A DNA stretch of 64,000 nt from Acetonema longum DSM 6540 (GTDB lineage: Bacteria > Bacillota > Negativicutes > Sporomusales > Acetonemataceae), in NCBI RefSeq assembly GCF_000219125.1, contig NZ_AFGF01000234.1:1-64000 (forward strand), written 5' to 3'. A program made the position numbers and the translations under genes. Positions 52,389 through 62,806 of this stretch are shown one piece after another. Numbering within the stretch: the stretch's first letter is position 1; the number at the start of each line of letters is the position of its first letter. The notes below the pieces were generated by a model that ran no database searches, was not told where the DNA came from, and saw only the letters and a program-made list of their open reading frames with translations.

Positions 52389-54155
52389 ATGACCCAGTTG
52401 TCTAATATTCACATCAAACCCGCCAAAAATGGCGATAATACAGCCTTTGTCACGTTAACCGACGGTGCGGCCTACCATCTGCACAGCACCTATGACCCGG
52501 TCGCCGAGGCCGGGGACTGGCTGAAGCAATTCGAGCTCCTGCCCAATACCGCCTATATCGTGCTGGGTTTTGGCTTGGGCTATCATGTCCGGGTCTTGCT
52601 GGACAAACTGCCGGACAACTCAATCATCGTCGTGCTGGAGCAGGACTCGACCCAGTGTCTGGCTGAGTCCCTGCCCCGAAATTTTCCCGGACAGTACGGC
52701 TGGTGCAGCGATGTCCGCATCCATAGTATTGCCGCGCCGGCCCGGCACGCAGCCAATGCGACCGTTGTTCTCATGAACCAGCATTATTTAAAACGGCTCA
52801 CCCTTTGCCGGCACTATCCTTCCATGGCGATGCAGCCGGAATTCTTCCGGGAAATAGAAGAATTATTCATGGAATCATCCAGGGAGTATTTCCGGGTGCG
52901 GGATGGTAATGAAACCGGCGGCATCATTGACCGTATAGAGAACATTTGGCGCAATCTGCCCTATTTCTATAAAAGCCCTGGCATTGCAGCTTTTTATAAC
53001 GTTTTCGCCAACCGGCCGGCCATCATCGTTTCCGCCGGCCCTTCCCTTAATAAAAATATCCATCTGCTGAAGGAACTGACCGGCAAGGCGCTGATTATTG
53101 CCTCAGGCACGGCGGTGGGGGCGCTGCATAAACACGGCATCACCCCTCATGTCATGGCTGCTCTGGACCCTTGGCCGATCATGTATACGGCGGTAAAAGA
53201 TTTCTTGCAGCCTGATATGACCTTGCTGGCCAGTCCATCAGTCAGACACGACGTGGTGCGCTGCCATCCCGGTCCGCTTCTGTCCTACATACCGACCAAC
53301 TCAGCCGATGATTTCCCGGCGGCAGTGCGGCGGTTGCTGTCACCGAGCGCCGTTATTCCGGCTAATTTCAGCGTGGCTACAGCCGCCTTCAATTTTGCGG
53401 CATTTACCGGCGCGAATCCGGTGATTTGCATCGGCCAGGATTTGGCCTATACTTCCGAATCCCACCATGCCGACGGCGTTCAGACCGTTATGCAGGCGTC
53501 GCCCAAAGAAAACGTCACCTTTGTTCCCGGCTATTACGGCGGCACAGTACAGACCGACCTGATGTTCAAGGATATTATCGCCTATCTTACCGATATTTTC
53601 AAAGCCTTTCCCGAGCGTACCTTCATAAATGCCACCGAAGGCGGCGCCTATATTCCCGGAGCGGCGCACATCTCCCTTCAGGAGGCGGCCGGGCAACATC
53701 TGACTGCAGAATATGACTTCGCCGCTACGGTAAAGAAATTAGCCACCCCGACCGAGTCAGCCAATCAGACGGAAATAGTCGCCCTGCTGGCCGGGATCAG
53801 TGCAGCGATAAACGACAGCCGGGAACGGAACCGGGAATGCATGTCCATGGTCGATCAGGCCAGAGACAGCATCAAAGACGGGGGCGAAGCGCTGGACCGG
53901 CTGAACCGGGATCTGAAGGCATATATTGACGGGATCAAGGAGTTAAAAGCCTACCCTTATTGCCTATATTACATTGAGCCGATGATCAAGATGCTGGCTT
54001 ATGAGTATCAAGACGATCCGAGTCCGGCGCGTCTGTTTTGCGCCTATCAGGTAATCCTGAAAAACCTGGAGATTCTGTTTGGTGAATTGACCCCGCTGGT
54101 CGAAGCGGCACGGCGGGGAATAGACGGCGAGCAACCGGAAGGCGAAAGGGAGTAG
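52389..54155 (+). CDS. maf: Motility-associated factor (Maf) glycosyltransferase, DUF115
   Basis: This is a 588-residue Maf-type protein. The central DUF115 domain has PAIIVSAGPSLNKNIHLLKELTGKALIIASGTAVGALHKHGITPHVMAALDPWP and ANPVICIGQDLAYT, with HADGV later; the N-terminal part (ILPNTAYIVLGFGLGYHVRVLL-like segment at about residue 55) and a helical C-terminus complete the family layout. Maf proteins attach nonulosonic acids such as pseudaminic acid to flagellin Ser/Thr in the cytoplasm. The position between flagellin and the Pse genes fits this exactly. Confidence 0.93.
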   Translation: MTQLSNIHIKPAKNGDNTAFVTLTDGAAYHLHSTYDPVAEAGDWLKQFELLPNTAYIVLGFGLGYHVRVLLDKLPDNSIIVVLEQDSTQCLAESLPRNFPGQYGWCSDVRIHSIAAPARHAANATVVLMNQHYLKRLTLCRHYPSMAMQPEFFREIEELFMESSREYFRVRDGNETGGIIDRIENIWRNLPYFYKSPGIAAFYNVFANRPAIIVSAGPSLNKNIHLLKELTGKALIIASGTAVGALHKHGITPHVMAALDPWPIMYTAVKDFLQPDMTLLASPSVRHDVVRCHPGPLLSYIPTNSADDFPAAVRRLLSPSAVIPANFSVATAAFNFAAFTGANPVICIGQDLAYTSESHHADGVQTVMQASPKENVTFVPGYYGGTVQTDLMFKDIIAYLTDIFKAFPERTFINATEGGAYIPGAAHISLQEAAGQHLTAEYDFAATVKKLATPTESANQTEIVALLAGISAAINDSRERNRECMSMVDQARDSIKDGGEALDRLNRDLKAYIDGIKELKAYPYCLYYIEPMIKMLAYEYQDDPSPARLFCAYQVILKNLEILFGELTPLVEAARRGIDGEQPEGERE

Positions 54156-54162
54156 ACGATCC

Positions 54163-54438
54163 ATGGGAAATACAAAAAAAGAGTTGGCGTCAGCGGCGCT
54201 GAGCGACATCGAAAATTACTACTGGGCCGGTTTTAAACTGCCGCCCGAGCGTTGCCTGCCTTTTTTGCTGTCTTTTTTTCAGCATATGGAACAATTGTCG
54301 CTTTATCTGGGCAAGCCTTACGCCCGGCGGCTGCAGCCGCATCTGGCCCAGGCCATGCAAGCCATGGAAAAAAAGGATAACGTCCTGTTGCGGGACGTAT
54401 TATGGTATGACTTGATGCCCCTGTTAAAAAAGTTATAA
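54163..54438 (+). CDS. Small helical protein of unknown function between maf and pseB
   Basis: This 91-residue protein starts MGNTKKELASAALSDIENYYWAGFKLPPERCLPFLLSFFQHMEQLSLYLGKPYARRLQPHLAQAMQAMEKKDNVLLRDVLWYDLMPLLKKL. It is predicted largely helical with aromatic-rich faces, no signal peptide and no membrane helix. It begins eight bases after the maf stop and precedes pseB, so it belongs to the glycosylation unit. It may be a partner of Maf or of flagellin. I do not recognise the family. Confidence 0.7.
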   Translation: MGNTKKELASAALSDIENYYWAGFKLPPERCLPFLLSFFQHMEQLSLYLGKPYARRLQPHLAQAMQAMEKKDNVLLRDVLWYDLMPLLKKL

Positions 54439-55475
<1,037 letters not shown>

Positions 55476-55476
<1 letters not shown>

Positions 55477-56642
55477 TGATGCAACGCATCCCTTATGCCA
55501 GGCAAAATATCAATCAGGACGACATTCAGACCGTCATCCAGGTTCTGCAGTCTGATTTTTTGACCCAGGGACCGGCAGTGGAAAGATTTGAACAAGCAGT
55601 GGCTGCCTATTGCGGCGCCAAATACGCCGTTGCTGTGAACAGCGCCACATCGGGATTGCATATTGCCTGCATGGCGGCGGGATTAGGCTCCGGCGACATC
55701 TTATGGACATCCCCCAACACTTTCGTCGCTTCTGCAAATTGCGGCTTATACTGCGGTGCGACGGCAGATTTTGTCGACATAGACCCGCGGACCTACAATC
55801 TGAGTGTAGCTGAGCTGGCAGAAAAACTCAACCGCTCCCGGCAGCAGGGAACCTTGCCGAAAGTGGTGATCCCGGTGGATTTTTCCGGTCAATCCTGTGA
55901 AATGAAGTCCATCCGGGAGCTTGCCAAGGAGTATGGCTTTACTCTGATCGAAGACGCGTCCCACGCTATTGGCGGCTGCTATCAGGATAACAAAGTGGGC
56001 TCTTGCCAGTTTTCCGACATGACCGTACTGAGTTTTCATCCGGTAAAGATCATTACCACAGCCGAAGGCGGCATGGTTTTGACCAATCGGGAGGACCTCT
56101 ACGAAAAGCTGCTGTTGCTGCGCAGCCACGGCATTACCCGGAATCCGGCCAAGATGGTAGGGGACTCTCACGGTCCCTGGTATTATCAGCAAGTTGATCT
56201 AGGCTTTAACTATCGTTTGACCGACTTGCAGGCAGCTCTCGGTTGCAGTCAGCTGCAGCGAATTGACGAGTTCGTAGCCCGCCGGCAGGTTCTGGCGGCA
56301 AGATACAATCAGGCTTTATCCCGGCTGCCTTTGACCATACCTTACCAGCATCCTGATGCCTATTCAGCCTATCATCTTTATGTCATCCGCTTGCATACAG
56401 GCAAGCTTCGGAAAACTCGCCGGCAGATCTTTGAAGAATTGGTTGGCGCCGGCATTAACGTGAACCTGCACTATATCCCGGTTCATACTCAGCCGTACTA
56501 TCAACGCTTAGGATTTAAACCCGGCGATTTTCCCCGGGCGGAACAGTACTATCAGGAAGCAATTAGTTTGCCCATGTATTTTGGCTTAACCGACGCGATG
56601 CAGGATCGGGTGATTCAGGCCCTGCAAGAGGCAATACAATGA
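55476..56642 (+). CDS. pseC: UDP-4-amino-4,6-dideoxy-N-acetyl-L-altrosamine transaminase
   Basis: This 388-residue PLP-dependent DegT-family aminotransferase reads IPYARQNINQDDIQTVIQVLQSDFLTQGPAVERFE, AVNSATSGLHIAC, EDASHAIGG, the lysine region SFHPVKIITTAEGGM, and NVHYIPVHTQPYYQ-like end. These match PseC, which transaminates the PseB product. Two adjacent ATGs overlap the pseB stop (TGATGATG), with AGGGAG upstream. It is coupled on both sides (four-base overlap with the next gene). Confidence 0.94.
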
Positions 56643-57565
56643 GGACTGTCATTATTGTTCAGGCTCGTATGACCTCCACTCGCCTGCCAGGGAAAGTCTT
56701 ATTGCCCGTTCTGGGGAAACCGCTGCTGGCCTATCAGATAGAACGACTGCGACGAGTGACTGCAGCCGCTGAAATCGTAATCGCTACTACAACCAATGAA
56801 ACCGATCAGCCCATTGTGGATCTATGTTCAAAAATGGATATTCCGTTTTATCGTGGGTCAGAAGCGGATGTGTTGTCACGCTATTATGAAGCGGCCAGTT
56901 TATTCCGGGCTGAAGCCGTGGTGCGGGTGACCTCCGACTGCCCGCTGATTGATCCGGAGATCATTTCCAATATGATTCATCGCTTTCACGAAGGTTATCC
57001 TGACTGTGGCTATGTATCGAATGTGTTCCCCAGAACCTACCCCCGGGGAATGGATACGGAAGTTTTCTCTTTTGCGTCGCTGGCAGAGGCGAATAAGCAG
57101 GCGGATATGCCACCGGATCGTGAGCATGTTACCCCATACATCCTGCGACTGCACCAGCCGGACAGGACCGCTAATATATCCTGTTCGCAGGATCACAGTA
57201 TTCATCGTTGGACCGTTGACACACCGGAAGACTTCGAACTGATCAGACGCATGCTGGAATCTTTGTATCCGGTGAAGCCGACTTTTTCTCTGAAAGATTG
57301 TCTGCAAACACTTGCGGCGCACCCGAATTGGGCGTTAATCAACCGTCATATTGAACAAAAAAAGTTTAGTATTCAACGGAGAGTTTGCGATGAAAGATGC
57401 AGCAAGGAAAACCATAGCTATCCGCGCCGATTCCTCTCATGTCATTGGTTCAGGCCATGTTATGCGCTGCCTCACTTTGGCCGAAATATTGGGATCAATG
57501 GGCTTCAGGCCTACGTTTATTTGTCGCGACTGGCCGGATCATATCGGCCGACAGATCAACGATAG
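56639..57565 (+). CDS. pseF: CMP-pseudaminic acid synthetase-type cytidylyltransferase, C-terminal read-through
   Basis: The first about 240 residues form an SpsF/PseF nucleotidyltransferase: VIIVQARMTSTRLPGKVLLPVLGKPLLAYQIERL, RVTSDCPLIDPEI and the later HRWTVDTPEDFELI. It would activate pseudaminic acid with CTP. Homology ends at INRHIEQK. The frame then runs 67 more codons to 57565, overlapping pseG by 176 bases in another frame with no plausible protein character. The break is at seven A (57357-57363): one more A would give Lys-Val-stop at 57367-57369. The real end is probably there. Confidence 0.88.
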   Translation: MRTVIIVQARMTSTRLPGKVLLPVLGKPLLAYQIERLRRVTAAAEIVIATTTNETDQPIVDLCSKMDIPFYRGSEADVLSRYYEAASLFRAEAVVRVTSDCPLIDPEIISNMIHRFHEGYPDCGYVSNVFPRTYPRGMDTEVFSFASLAEANKQADMPPDREHVTPYILRLHQPDRTANISCSQDHSIHRWTVDTPEDFELIRRMLESLYPVKPTFSLKDCLQTLAAHPNWALINRHIEQKKFSIQRRVCDERCSKENHSYPRRFLSCHWFRPCYALPHFGRNIGINGLQAYVYLSRLAGSYRPTDQR

Positions 57566-58508
57566 AGGTTTTACTGTACGTTGGCTCCCAGCGCTGCCAC
57601 AACCGGTTTCGGGACAGATTAATGCAGATAAAATTTGGCCTGATATCAATTGGGCGGACGACGTCCGCGAAACAGCTCATGTTCTCGAAAGGGTCGGGAC
57701 AATCGATTGGCTGGTTGTCGATCATTATTTGCTGGATGAACGATGGGAAAAGCACATGCGACATTATGCGGACAGGATAGCGGTAATTGACGACTTGGCT
57801 AATCGTCCCCATGACTGCGATATATTACTTGACCAAAATTTATACGACCAAACGCAAAAGCGGTATATAAATCTAGTGCCTCCAGCATGCCGCCTGTTTT
57901 TGGGCCCTCAATACGCATTGCTGCGCAATGAGTTTTATCCAGTGCGGGCAGCTTTACCTCCCCGTACCGGTCAGATCCGTTCTGTTTTAATTTTCTTTGG
58001 CGGCAGCGATTTGACCAATGAAACCGAAAAAACCTTGACAGCCTTGCAAATGTTGAATTTGGGAGGAATTAGAATAGATGTGGTTGTCGGTAGGAACAAT
58101 CGCTATATTGACCGTATCCGGGATATATGCTCAGCCATGCCGAAAACAACCCTGCATTGCCAAACTAACAATATGGCGGAATTGATGGCAGCGGCTGATG
58201 TAGCGATTGGGGCTGGCGGGACCACTACCTGGGAACGGTGCTTCCTGGGATTGCCGTCTTTGACCGTCATTGTAGCGGATAATCAGCGGGAAGTCACAGA
58301 AATGGCGGCTAAGGCTGGTGTTACGGTGAATTTGGGTCTAAGCAGCCATGTCACCGCGAAAAATATTGCGCAGGCGCTGCAAGGGGCACTGGACGATCCT
58401 GGCCGGATGTGCCGGATGTCGGCTAATGCCATGAAGATCATGGGTACTTACGCCCCCCCGGAACAGCATCCGTTGGTGCGACAAATATTGGAGGAAAAGC
58501 ATGCTTAG
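57390..58508 (+). CDS. pseG: UDP-2,4-diacetamido-2,4,6-trideoxy-altropyranose hydrolase
   Basis: This 372-residue GT-B-like hydrolase releases 2,4-diacetamido-2,4,6-trideoxy-L-altrose from UDP. Landmarks are IAIRADSSHVIGSGHVMRCLTLAEIL at the start, VVDHYLLDERWE, VLIFFGGSDLTNET and VAIGAGGTTTWERCFLGLPSLTVIVADNQ. The start at 57390 has GGAGAG six bases upstream. Its beginning lies inside the extended pseF frame, in a different frame. It overlaps pseH by eight bases. Confidence 0.93.
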   Translation: MKDAARKTIAIRADSSHVIGSGHVMRCLTLAEILGSMGFRPTFICRDWPDHIGRQINDRGFTVRWLPALPQPVSGQINADKIWPDINWADDVRETAHVLERVGTIDWLVVDHYLLDERWEKHMRHYADRIAVIDDLANRPHDCDILLDQNLYDQTQKRYINLVPPACRLFLGPQYALLRNEFYPVRAALPPRTGQIRSVLIFFGGSDLTNETEKTLTALQMLNLGGIRIDVVVGRNNRYIDRIRDICSAMPKTTLHCQTNNMAELMAAADVAIGAGGTTTWERCFLGLPSLTVIVADNQREVTEMAAKAGVTVNLGLSSHVTAKNIAQALQGALDDPGRMCRMSANAMKIMGTYAPPEQHPLVRQILEEKHA

Positions 58509-59055
58509 ACAGGAAAACTGTTCCTTGAGACCAATGTCCCCGACCGATCTGGATCAGGTCCTTGCCTGGAGAAATTCGCCGCGGATACGGGCTGCCATGT
58601 TTAGTGATCACATAATCACTATTGAAGAACACCGGGCTTGGTTTCAAAAGGTGCAAAATTCTGAGGGGAGCAAACTTCTGATTTTTCTATTGGAGGACAT
58701 TGCGGTCGGTGTCGTCAATATTACGGATATTGATTTCCGTCACAACCATTGCTTTTGGGGTTTTTATATCGGCATAGAGCCGGCACCGTCCGGCACAGGT
58801 TTAGCGATGGGGTATTTCGCGTTAAATTATGCTTTCGGAGAACTGGGTATCCGTAAATTGTGCAGTGAAGTGATTGTCTCTAACACGACAAGTTTACGGT
58901 ATCATCATCGCCTGGGATTTTATGAGGAAGGCCAGTTCCGGGAGCATGTAAAGAAAGACGGGATTTATGCGGATGTTATACGCCTGGCCTGTTTCCGGAG
59001 TGATTGGGAGAAAGTCAAAAGAGATATTGCACAACGCTGTTTTGGTGGTGAGTGA
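58501..59055 (+). CDS. pseH: PseH-type N-acetyltransferase
   Basis: This 184-residue GNAT enzyme reads CSLRPMSPTDLDQVLAWRNSPRIRAAMFSDHIITIEEHRAWF, the acetyl-CoA region FYIGIEPAPSGTGLAMGYFALNYAFGELGIRKLCSEVIVSNTTSLRYHHRLGFYEEG. It acetylates the amino group of the PseC product using acetyl-CoA. Its placement between pseG and pseI supports this role. GGAGG precedes the ATG within the end of pseG. It overlaps pseI by four bases. Confidence 0.92.
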   Translation: MLRQENCSLRPMSPTDLDQVLAWRNSPRIRAAMFSDHIITIEEHRAWFQKVQNSEGSKLLIFLLEDIAVGVVNITDIDFRHNHCFWGFYIGIEPAPSGTGLAMGYFALNYAFGELGIRKLCSEVIVSNTTSLRYHHRLGFYEEGQFREHVKKDGIYADVIRLACFRSDWEKVKRDIAQRCFGGE

Positions 59056-60107
59056 ATTTGAAAGAGATTGTAATAGCCAATAGAAGAATCGGATTAGAGC
59101 ATCAGCCGTTCATTATCGCGGAAATGTCCGGCAATCACAACCATTCCCTTGACCGGGCGCTGGCCATCGTGGAAGCGGCGGCTCAAGCCGGCGCCCATGC
59201 CTTGAAAATTCAAACCTATACGGCTGATACCATGACTTTAAACATTGATAGCGGAGAATTTCACATTGACGATCCTCAAAGTCTGTGGAAGGGGGCTTCT
59301 TTATACAAGCTGTATCAGGAAGCCTATACTCCGTGGGAATGGCACAAGCCAATATTTGACCGCTGCCGTGAACTGGGTATGGTTGGCTTTAGCACGCCCT
59401 TTGACGAGACAGCGGTTGATTTTTTAGAGTCTCTGGCTGTACCATGCTATAAAGTAGCATCCTTTGAAAATACCGATTTGCCCCTGATTCGTCGCATCAC
59501 GGCAACTGGCAAGCCGATGATCATTTCTACCGGTATGGCCACTGCCGCCGAATTGGATGAGTCGGTCAGAACTGCCCGGGAGGCAGGCTGCCAGGATATC
59601 GTATTATTAAAGTGTACCAGTACCTATCCGGCCTCACCGGAGAATTCCAACCTGCGTACTATCCCGCATATGAGCCAGCTGTTTGACTGCCAGGCAGGAT
59701 TGTCCGATCATACGATGGGTGTGGGTGTAGCAGTGGCCAGTGTTGCATTGGGCGCTACGGTCATTGAAAAACACTTTACACTGGCCCGGTCAGACGGCGG
59801 GGTAGACGCGGCATTCTCGCTGGAACCTGCGGAAATGAGACAGCTTGTCGTGGAAACCGAGCAAGCTTGGCAAGCGTTAGGACGCGTCCAGTATGGGCCA
59901 ACCGAGAAGGAGAAAGCATCGTTACAATATCGCCGGTCACTGTATGCCGTCGTTGATATTCAACCGGGGGAAATATTTACCGCGCAAAACATCCGGGCGA
60001 TTAGGCCTGGGTCGGGCTTGCCGCCTAAATTTTATGATGTAATTCTTGGGAAAAAAGCAAGCCATTTTATCAAAAAAGGTACGCCGTTACATTGGGATAT
60101 TTTATAA
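59052..60107 (+). CDS. pseI: Pseudaminic acid synthase
   Basis: This 351-residue NeuB-family enzyme condenses the released altrose derivative with phosphoenolpyruvate. It contains PFIIAEMSGNHNHSLDRALAIVEAAAQAGAHALKIQTYTADTMT, KVASFENTDLPLI, LLKCTSTYP, LSDHTMGVGVAVASVALGATVIEKHFTL and a C-terminal SAF domain (SLYAVVDIQPGEIFTAQNIRAIRPGSGLPP). The EMSGNHN motif separates PseI-like from sialic-acid synthases. GTG start overlaps the pseH stop. Confidence 0.95.
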   Translation: MNLKEIVIANRRIGLEHQPFIIAEMSGNHNHSLDRALAIVEAAAQAGAHALKIQTYTADTMTLNIDSGEFHIDDPQSLWKGASLYKLYQEAYTPWEWHKPIFDRCRELGMVGFSTPFDETAVDFLESLAVPCYKVASFENTDLPLIRRITATGKPMIISTGMATAAELDESVRTAREAGCQDIVLLKCTSTYPASPENSNLRTIPHMSQLFDCQAGLSDHTMGVGVAVASVALGATVIEKHFTLARSDGGVDAAFSLEPAEMRQLVVETEQAWQALGRVQYGPTEKEKASLQYRRSLYAVVDIQPGEIFTAQNIRAIRPGSGLPPKFYDVILGKKASHFIKKGTPLHWDIL

Positions 60108-60143
60108 AATAGCGTCGCGGCAATATGTTAAGGATGGTGCAAT

Positions 60144-62129
60144 ATGGATACAGATGAACGGCAGGGTATAGCAGCACAAATTGCTGCTTTGCACGAGACG
60201 TGCGAGAGTGCAATCCATTATATCTATAATAAAGCCGTTGACGGCGAGTTAGCCAGTGTGAAAGATATTGCGGCTGATACCGCTGCCGCCTATTCTGCGA
60301 TTTTACGGCATGTTGACGTCATAGCCACCAAACAGGAAATGCAATTTTTCTCTCTGCTCGGCGCTCTTATACAGTTGGAGCTTAACGGCCTGAGCCAAGC
60401 GCTGCAGGACCGGCGGCGTGAGTATCAAACCTCCGGCGCTTTTCGGGCATTGGTAAACCACTACTGCTTTTCCGAGCAGTTGTTTCCTTGTTTGCAAAAC
60501 TGCGGAGCAACAGTGGGTACGATTGACGTCGAACACATATTCTCAACGCCGCGGTATATTCTCAAACTGGCTCAATTGCCCATGATTTTGTCACAGACGC
60601 AGCAAAAGCCTTCGCTTTTATCCTATTGCGATTCCATATTGCAGCAGGCGGAAGCACGTTTTGCGGAGACGCGGGATATAAGTTCGGAGGCTGTCGGCAG
60701 TTTTGTCGAGACGATCATGCCGGAAGACCGGCATACGCAAATCCTTCTATATTCTTTTCTACTGCAAGTTACTTTTGACCCCAGGTACTTTGCATTGCTG
60801 ACCGACTATATCCAAAACGGCGAGATTACTGTTGCCGCAAAGAACGAGCTTTACTGGTTCCTTTTGCATAAATCCTTTGCGGTTCCGAAAATTCGCCAGG
60901 CCAGGAATTCATGTTCTATGAGGGCATGCTATCAGTCCTTGTTTCAAGAATGGAAAAGGCAGGTTGTCAAGCATCGCGATTGGCTGCCTTATATGAACCG
61001 TAAAAAAAAATCAGTTATAATTTTAACGTCTCAATTTCTTGGCCTTATGCACGCTCCTACCAGAATGGCTATGGATCACTGCATTAGTTTGAAAAAACTG
61101 GGATGGGATGTTTCCATTATTAACGTGGCCTCTATGCCTCATGATAGTCTTTCTCTTTACTTGTATAAGCCTTTTGTGGCAAACCATATTCCGAAGCTGG
61201 ATCATGTTTCCTACATAGAAGATGAGGCGGATAATATCAGGTATAAACTGCCGTTTCGTCAGTGCAAAGAAATCCTGACATCGCGGGTTGAACTGGAATC
61301 GGTATTAGACTTCATATATCAGGTGAATCCAGAATTGGTTTATTGTGTTGGCGACTCCAACTTATTGGGCGATCTTTGCAGCCAGTTTACTACCGTGGCT
61401 GTATTGCCGTGTTCCTTTGAGTTTCCTGTGATGGCAGGGAGTATCCCGGTAATTTTTAGAAGGTTATGTGAGTCTGATGGCGAGATACTGTTGCATGATA
61501 ATTTAGAGGCCGGGGATGTCGTGGAAGCTACGCCAACATATCGCGTTACGCGGCAAGAAAAAAAATTCGAGCGGTCTGCTTTCGACGTGCCTGAGTCGGC
61601 CTTTGCCGTGGCTATCGTCGGCAATCGCCTTGACCAGGAAATAGATGCACCTTGCGTTGAGGAGCTCGACAGACTGTTGCAGAATGATCCGGAAGTCTTT
61701 TTGGTATTCATTGGCTCACTGACGAAACATGGCGAGTTGTGCAGCCGGTTTAGGACGTTTGCCGCCCGGTCCGTTTGCATTGGATACCAGCAGGAGTTGA
61801 TGGCTGTTTATGGAATGTGCGACGCCTACCTGAATATTCCACGCAGCGGTGGCGGCACCTCTGCGGTAGAGGCGCTGGTCGCCGGACTGCCGGTGATGAC
61901 CCTGCCTGCAGGCGATGTGGCGTTTGCGGTGGGAGAGGCTTTTCAGTTCGCCGGTTTTAGCGAGATTGAGCAATATGTCCGGCGATGCATTATAGACCGG
62001 GAGTTTTATAAGGAACAGCAAAGCCGGGCAGAGCGAAGAGCAGAAGCACTGCTGGATTCAAAAGCGGCTATGGCGGATTTCATAGAAAAACTACGGGGAA
62101 AAGCTATGCTGCCGCCAAAGCGGCAATAG
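60144..62129 (+). CDS. Large putative GT-B glycosyltransferase with an extra N-terminal helical domain
   Basis: This is a 661-residue protein. The first about 280 residues are helical with no recognised motif. From about residue 285 (KKSVIILTSQFLGLMHAPTRMAMDHCISLKKLGWDVSIIN) a GT-B-like fold begins, with FAVAIVGNRLDQEI and a C-terminal nucleotide-sugar region YLNIPRSGGGTSAVEALVAGLPVMTLPAGDVAFAVG. It follows pseI after 36 bases in the flagellar glycosylation island, so it may extend or modify the flagellin glycan. The donor is not predictable, and I cannot place it in a named family. Confidence 0.75.
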   Translation: MDTDERQGIAAQIAALHETCESAIHYIYNKAVDGELASVKDIAADTAAAYSAILRHVDVIATKQEMQFFSLLGALIQLELNGLSQALQDRRREYQTSGAFRALVNHYCFSEQLFPCLQNCGATVGTIDVEHIFSTPRYILKLAQLPMILSQTQQKPSLLSYCDSILQQAEARFAETRDISSEAVGSFVETIMPEDRHTQILLYSFLLQVTFDPRYFALLTDYIQNGEITVAAKNELYWFLLHKSFAVPKIRQARNSCSMRACYQSLFQEWKRQVVKHRDWLPYMNRKKKSVIILTSQFLGLMHAPTRMAMDHCISLKKLGWDVSIINVASMPHDSLSLYLYKPFVANHIPKLDHVSYIEDEADNIRYKLPFRQCKEILTSRVELESVLDFIYQVNPELVYCVGDSNLLGDLCSQFTTVAVLPCSFEFPVMAGSIPVIFRRLCESDGEILLHDNLEAGDVVEATPTYRVTRQEKKFERSAFDVPESAFAVAIVGNRLDQEIDAPCVEELDRLLQNDPEVFLVFIGSLTKHGELCSRFRTFAARSVCIGYQQELMAVYGMCDAYLNIPRSGGGTSAVEALVAGLPVMTLPAGDVAFAVGEAFQFAGFSEIEQYVRRCIIDREFYKEQQSRAERRAEALLDSKAAMADFIEKLRGKAMLPPKRQ

Positions 62130-62195
62130 AATGCAACGGAGAGAAATTTTCGACTATACCGTTTAATATACCCGAGACATGAGGAGGATCAGAAA

Positions 62196-62759
62196 ATGGC
62201 CTTTTATTCGGAATCGGAGCTGAAAGCGATGGGCTTTCATTATCTTGGCGCGAACGTGAGAATTAGTGCCAAGGCCTCTATTTATCAACCGGAAAGTATG
62301 GATTTGTATGATAATTGCCGGGTAGATGATTTTTGTTTGCTTTCGGGGAGAATTGCGATCGGCAGGAATGTTCATATTGCCGCTTATTGCAATGTGGCCG
62401 GTGCGGATGAAGGGATTACTTTCGAGGATTTTTCAGGGTTAGCCTATCATTGTAATGTTTTCACCAGATCGGATGACTATTCCGGGGAAACCATGACCAA
62501 CCCAACAGTTCCGGCAAAGTATAAGAATGTAAAAAAAGCCGCTGTTCGGATTGGTCGTCATGTGATTGTGGGTACGGGAAGTGCCATCTTTCCGGGAGTT
62601 ACAGTGGCGGAAGGATGCTCTGTTGGCAGTCTAAGCGTGGTGACCAGGAGTACTGAGCCGTGGATGATTTACGCCGGCGTTCCGGCAAAGCCAATTAAAC
62701 AACGCAGTCAAAAATTATTGGAGCTCGAACGGAAATATTTAGCGGAACAGCAGGGATAA
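62196..62759 (+). CDS. Left-handed beta-helix sugar O-acetyltransferase
   Basis: This 187-residue protein shows hexapeptide repeats: VRISAKASIYQPESMDLYDNCRVDDFCLLSG, IAIGRNVHIAAYCNVAGADEGITFEDFSG and VRIGRHVIVGTGSAIFPGVTVAEGCSVGSLSVV, ending ...YAGVPAKPIKQRSQ. It matches the WbbJ/maltose-type acetyltransferase fold. It would add an acetyl group to a sugar nucleotide or glycan. GAGGAGG lies close before the ATG. Together with the aminotransferase after it, it suggests an acetamido sugar beyond pseudaminic acid. Confidence 0.85.
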   Translation: MAFYSESELKAMGFHYLGANVRISAKASIYQPESMDLYDNCRVDDFCLLSGRIAIGRNVHIAAYCNVAGADEGITFEDFSGLAYHCNVFTRSDDYSGETMTNPTVPAKYKNVKKAAVRIGRHVIVGTGSAIFPGVTVAEGCSVGSLSVVTRSTEPWMIYAGVPAKPIKQRSQKLLELERKYLAEQQG

Positions 62760-62806
62760 TTCCAACCAATAGCAATGGGAAAAGATTGCTTAAAGGAGTG
62801 CTGATA

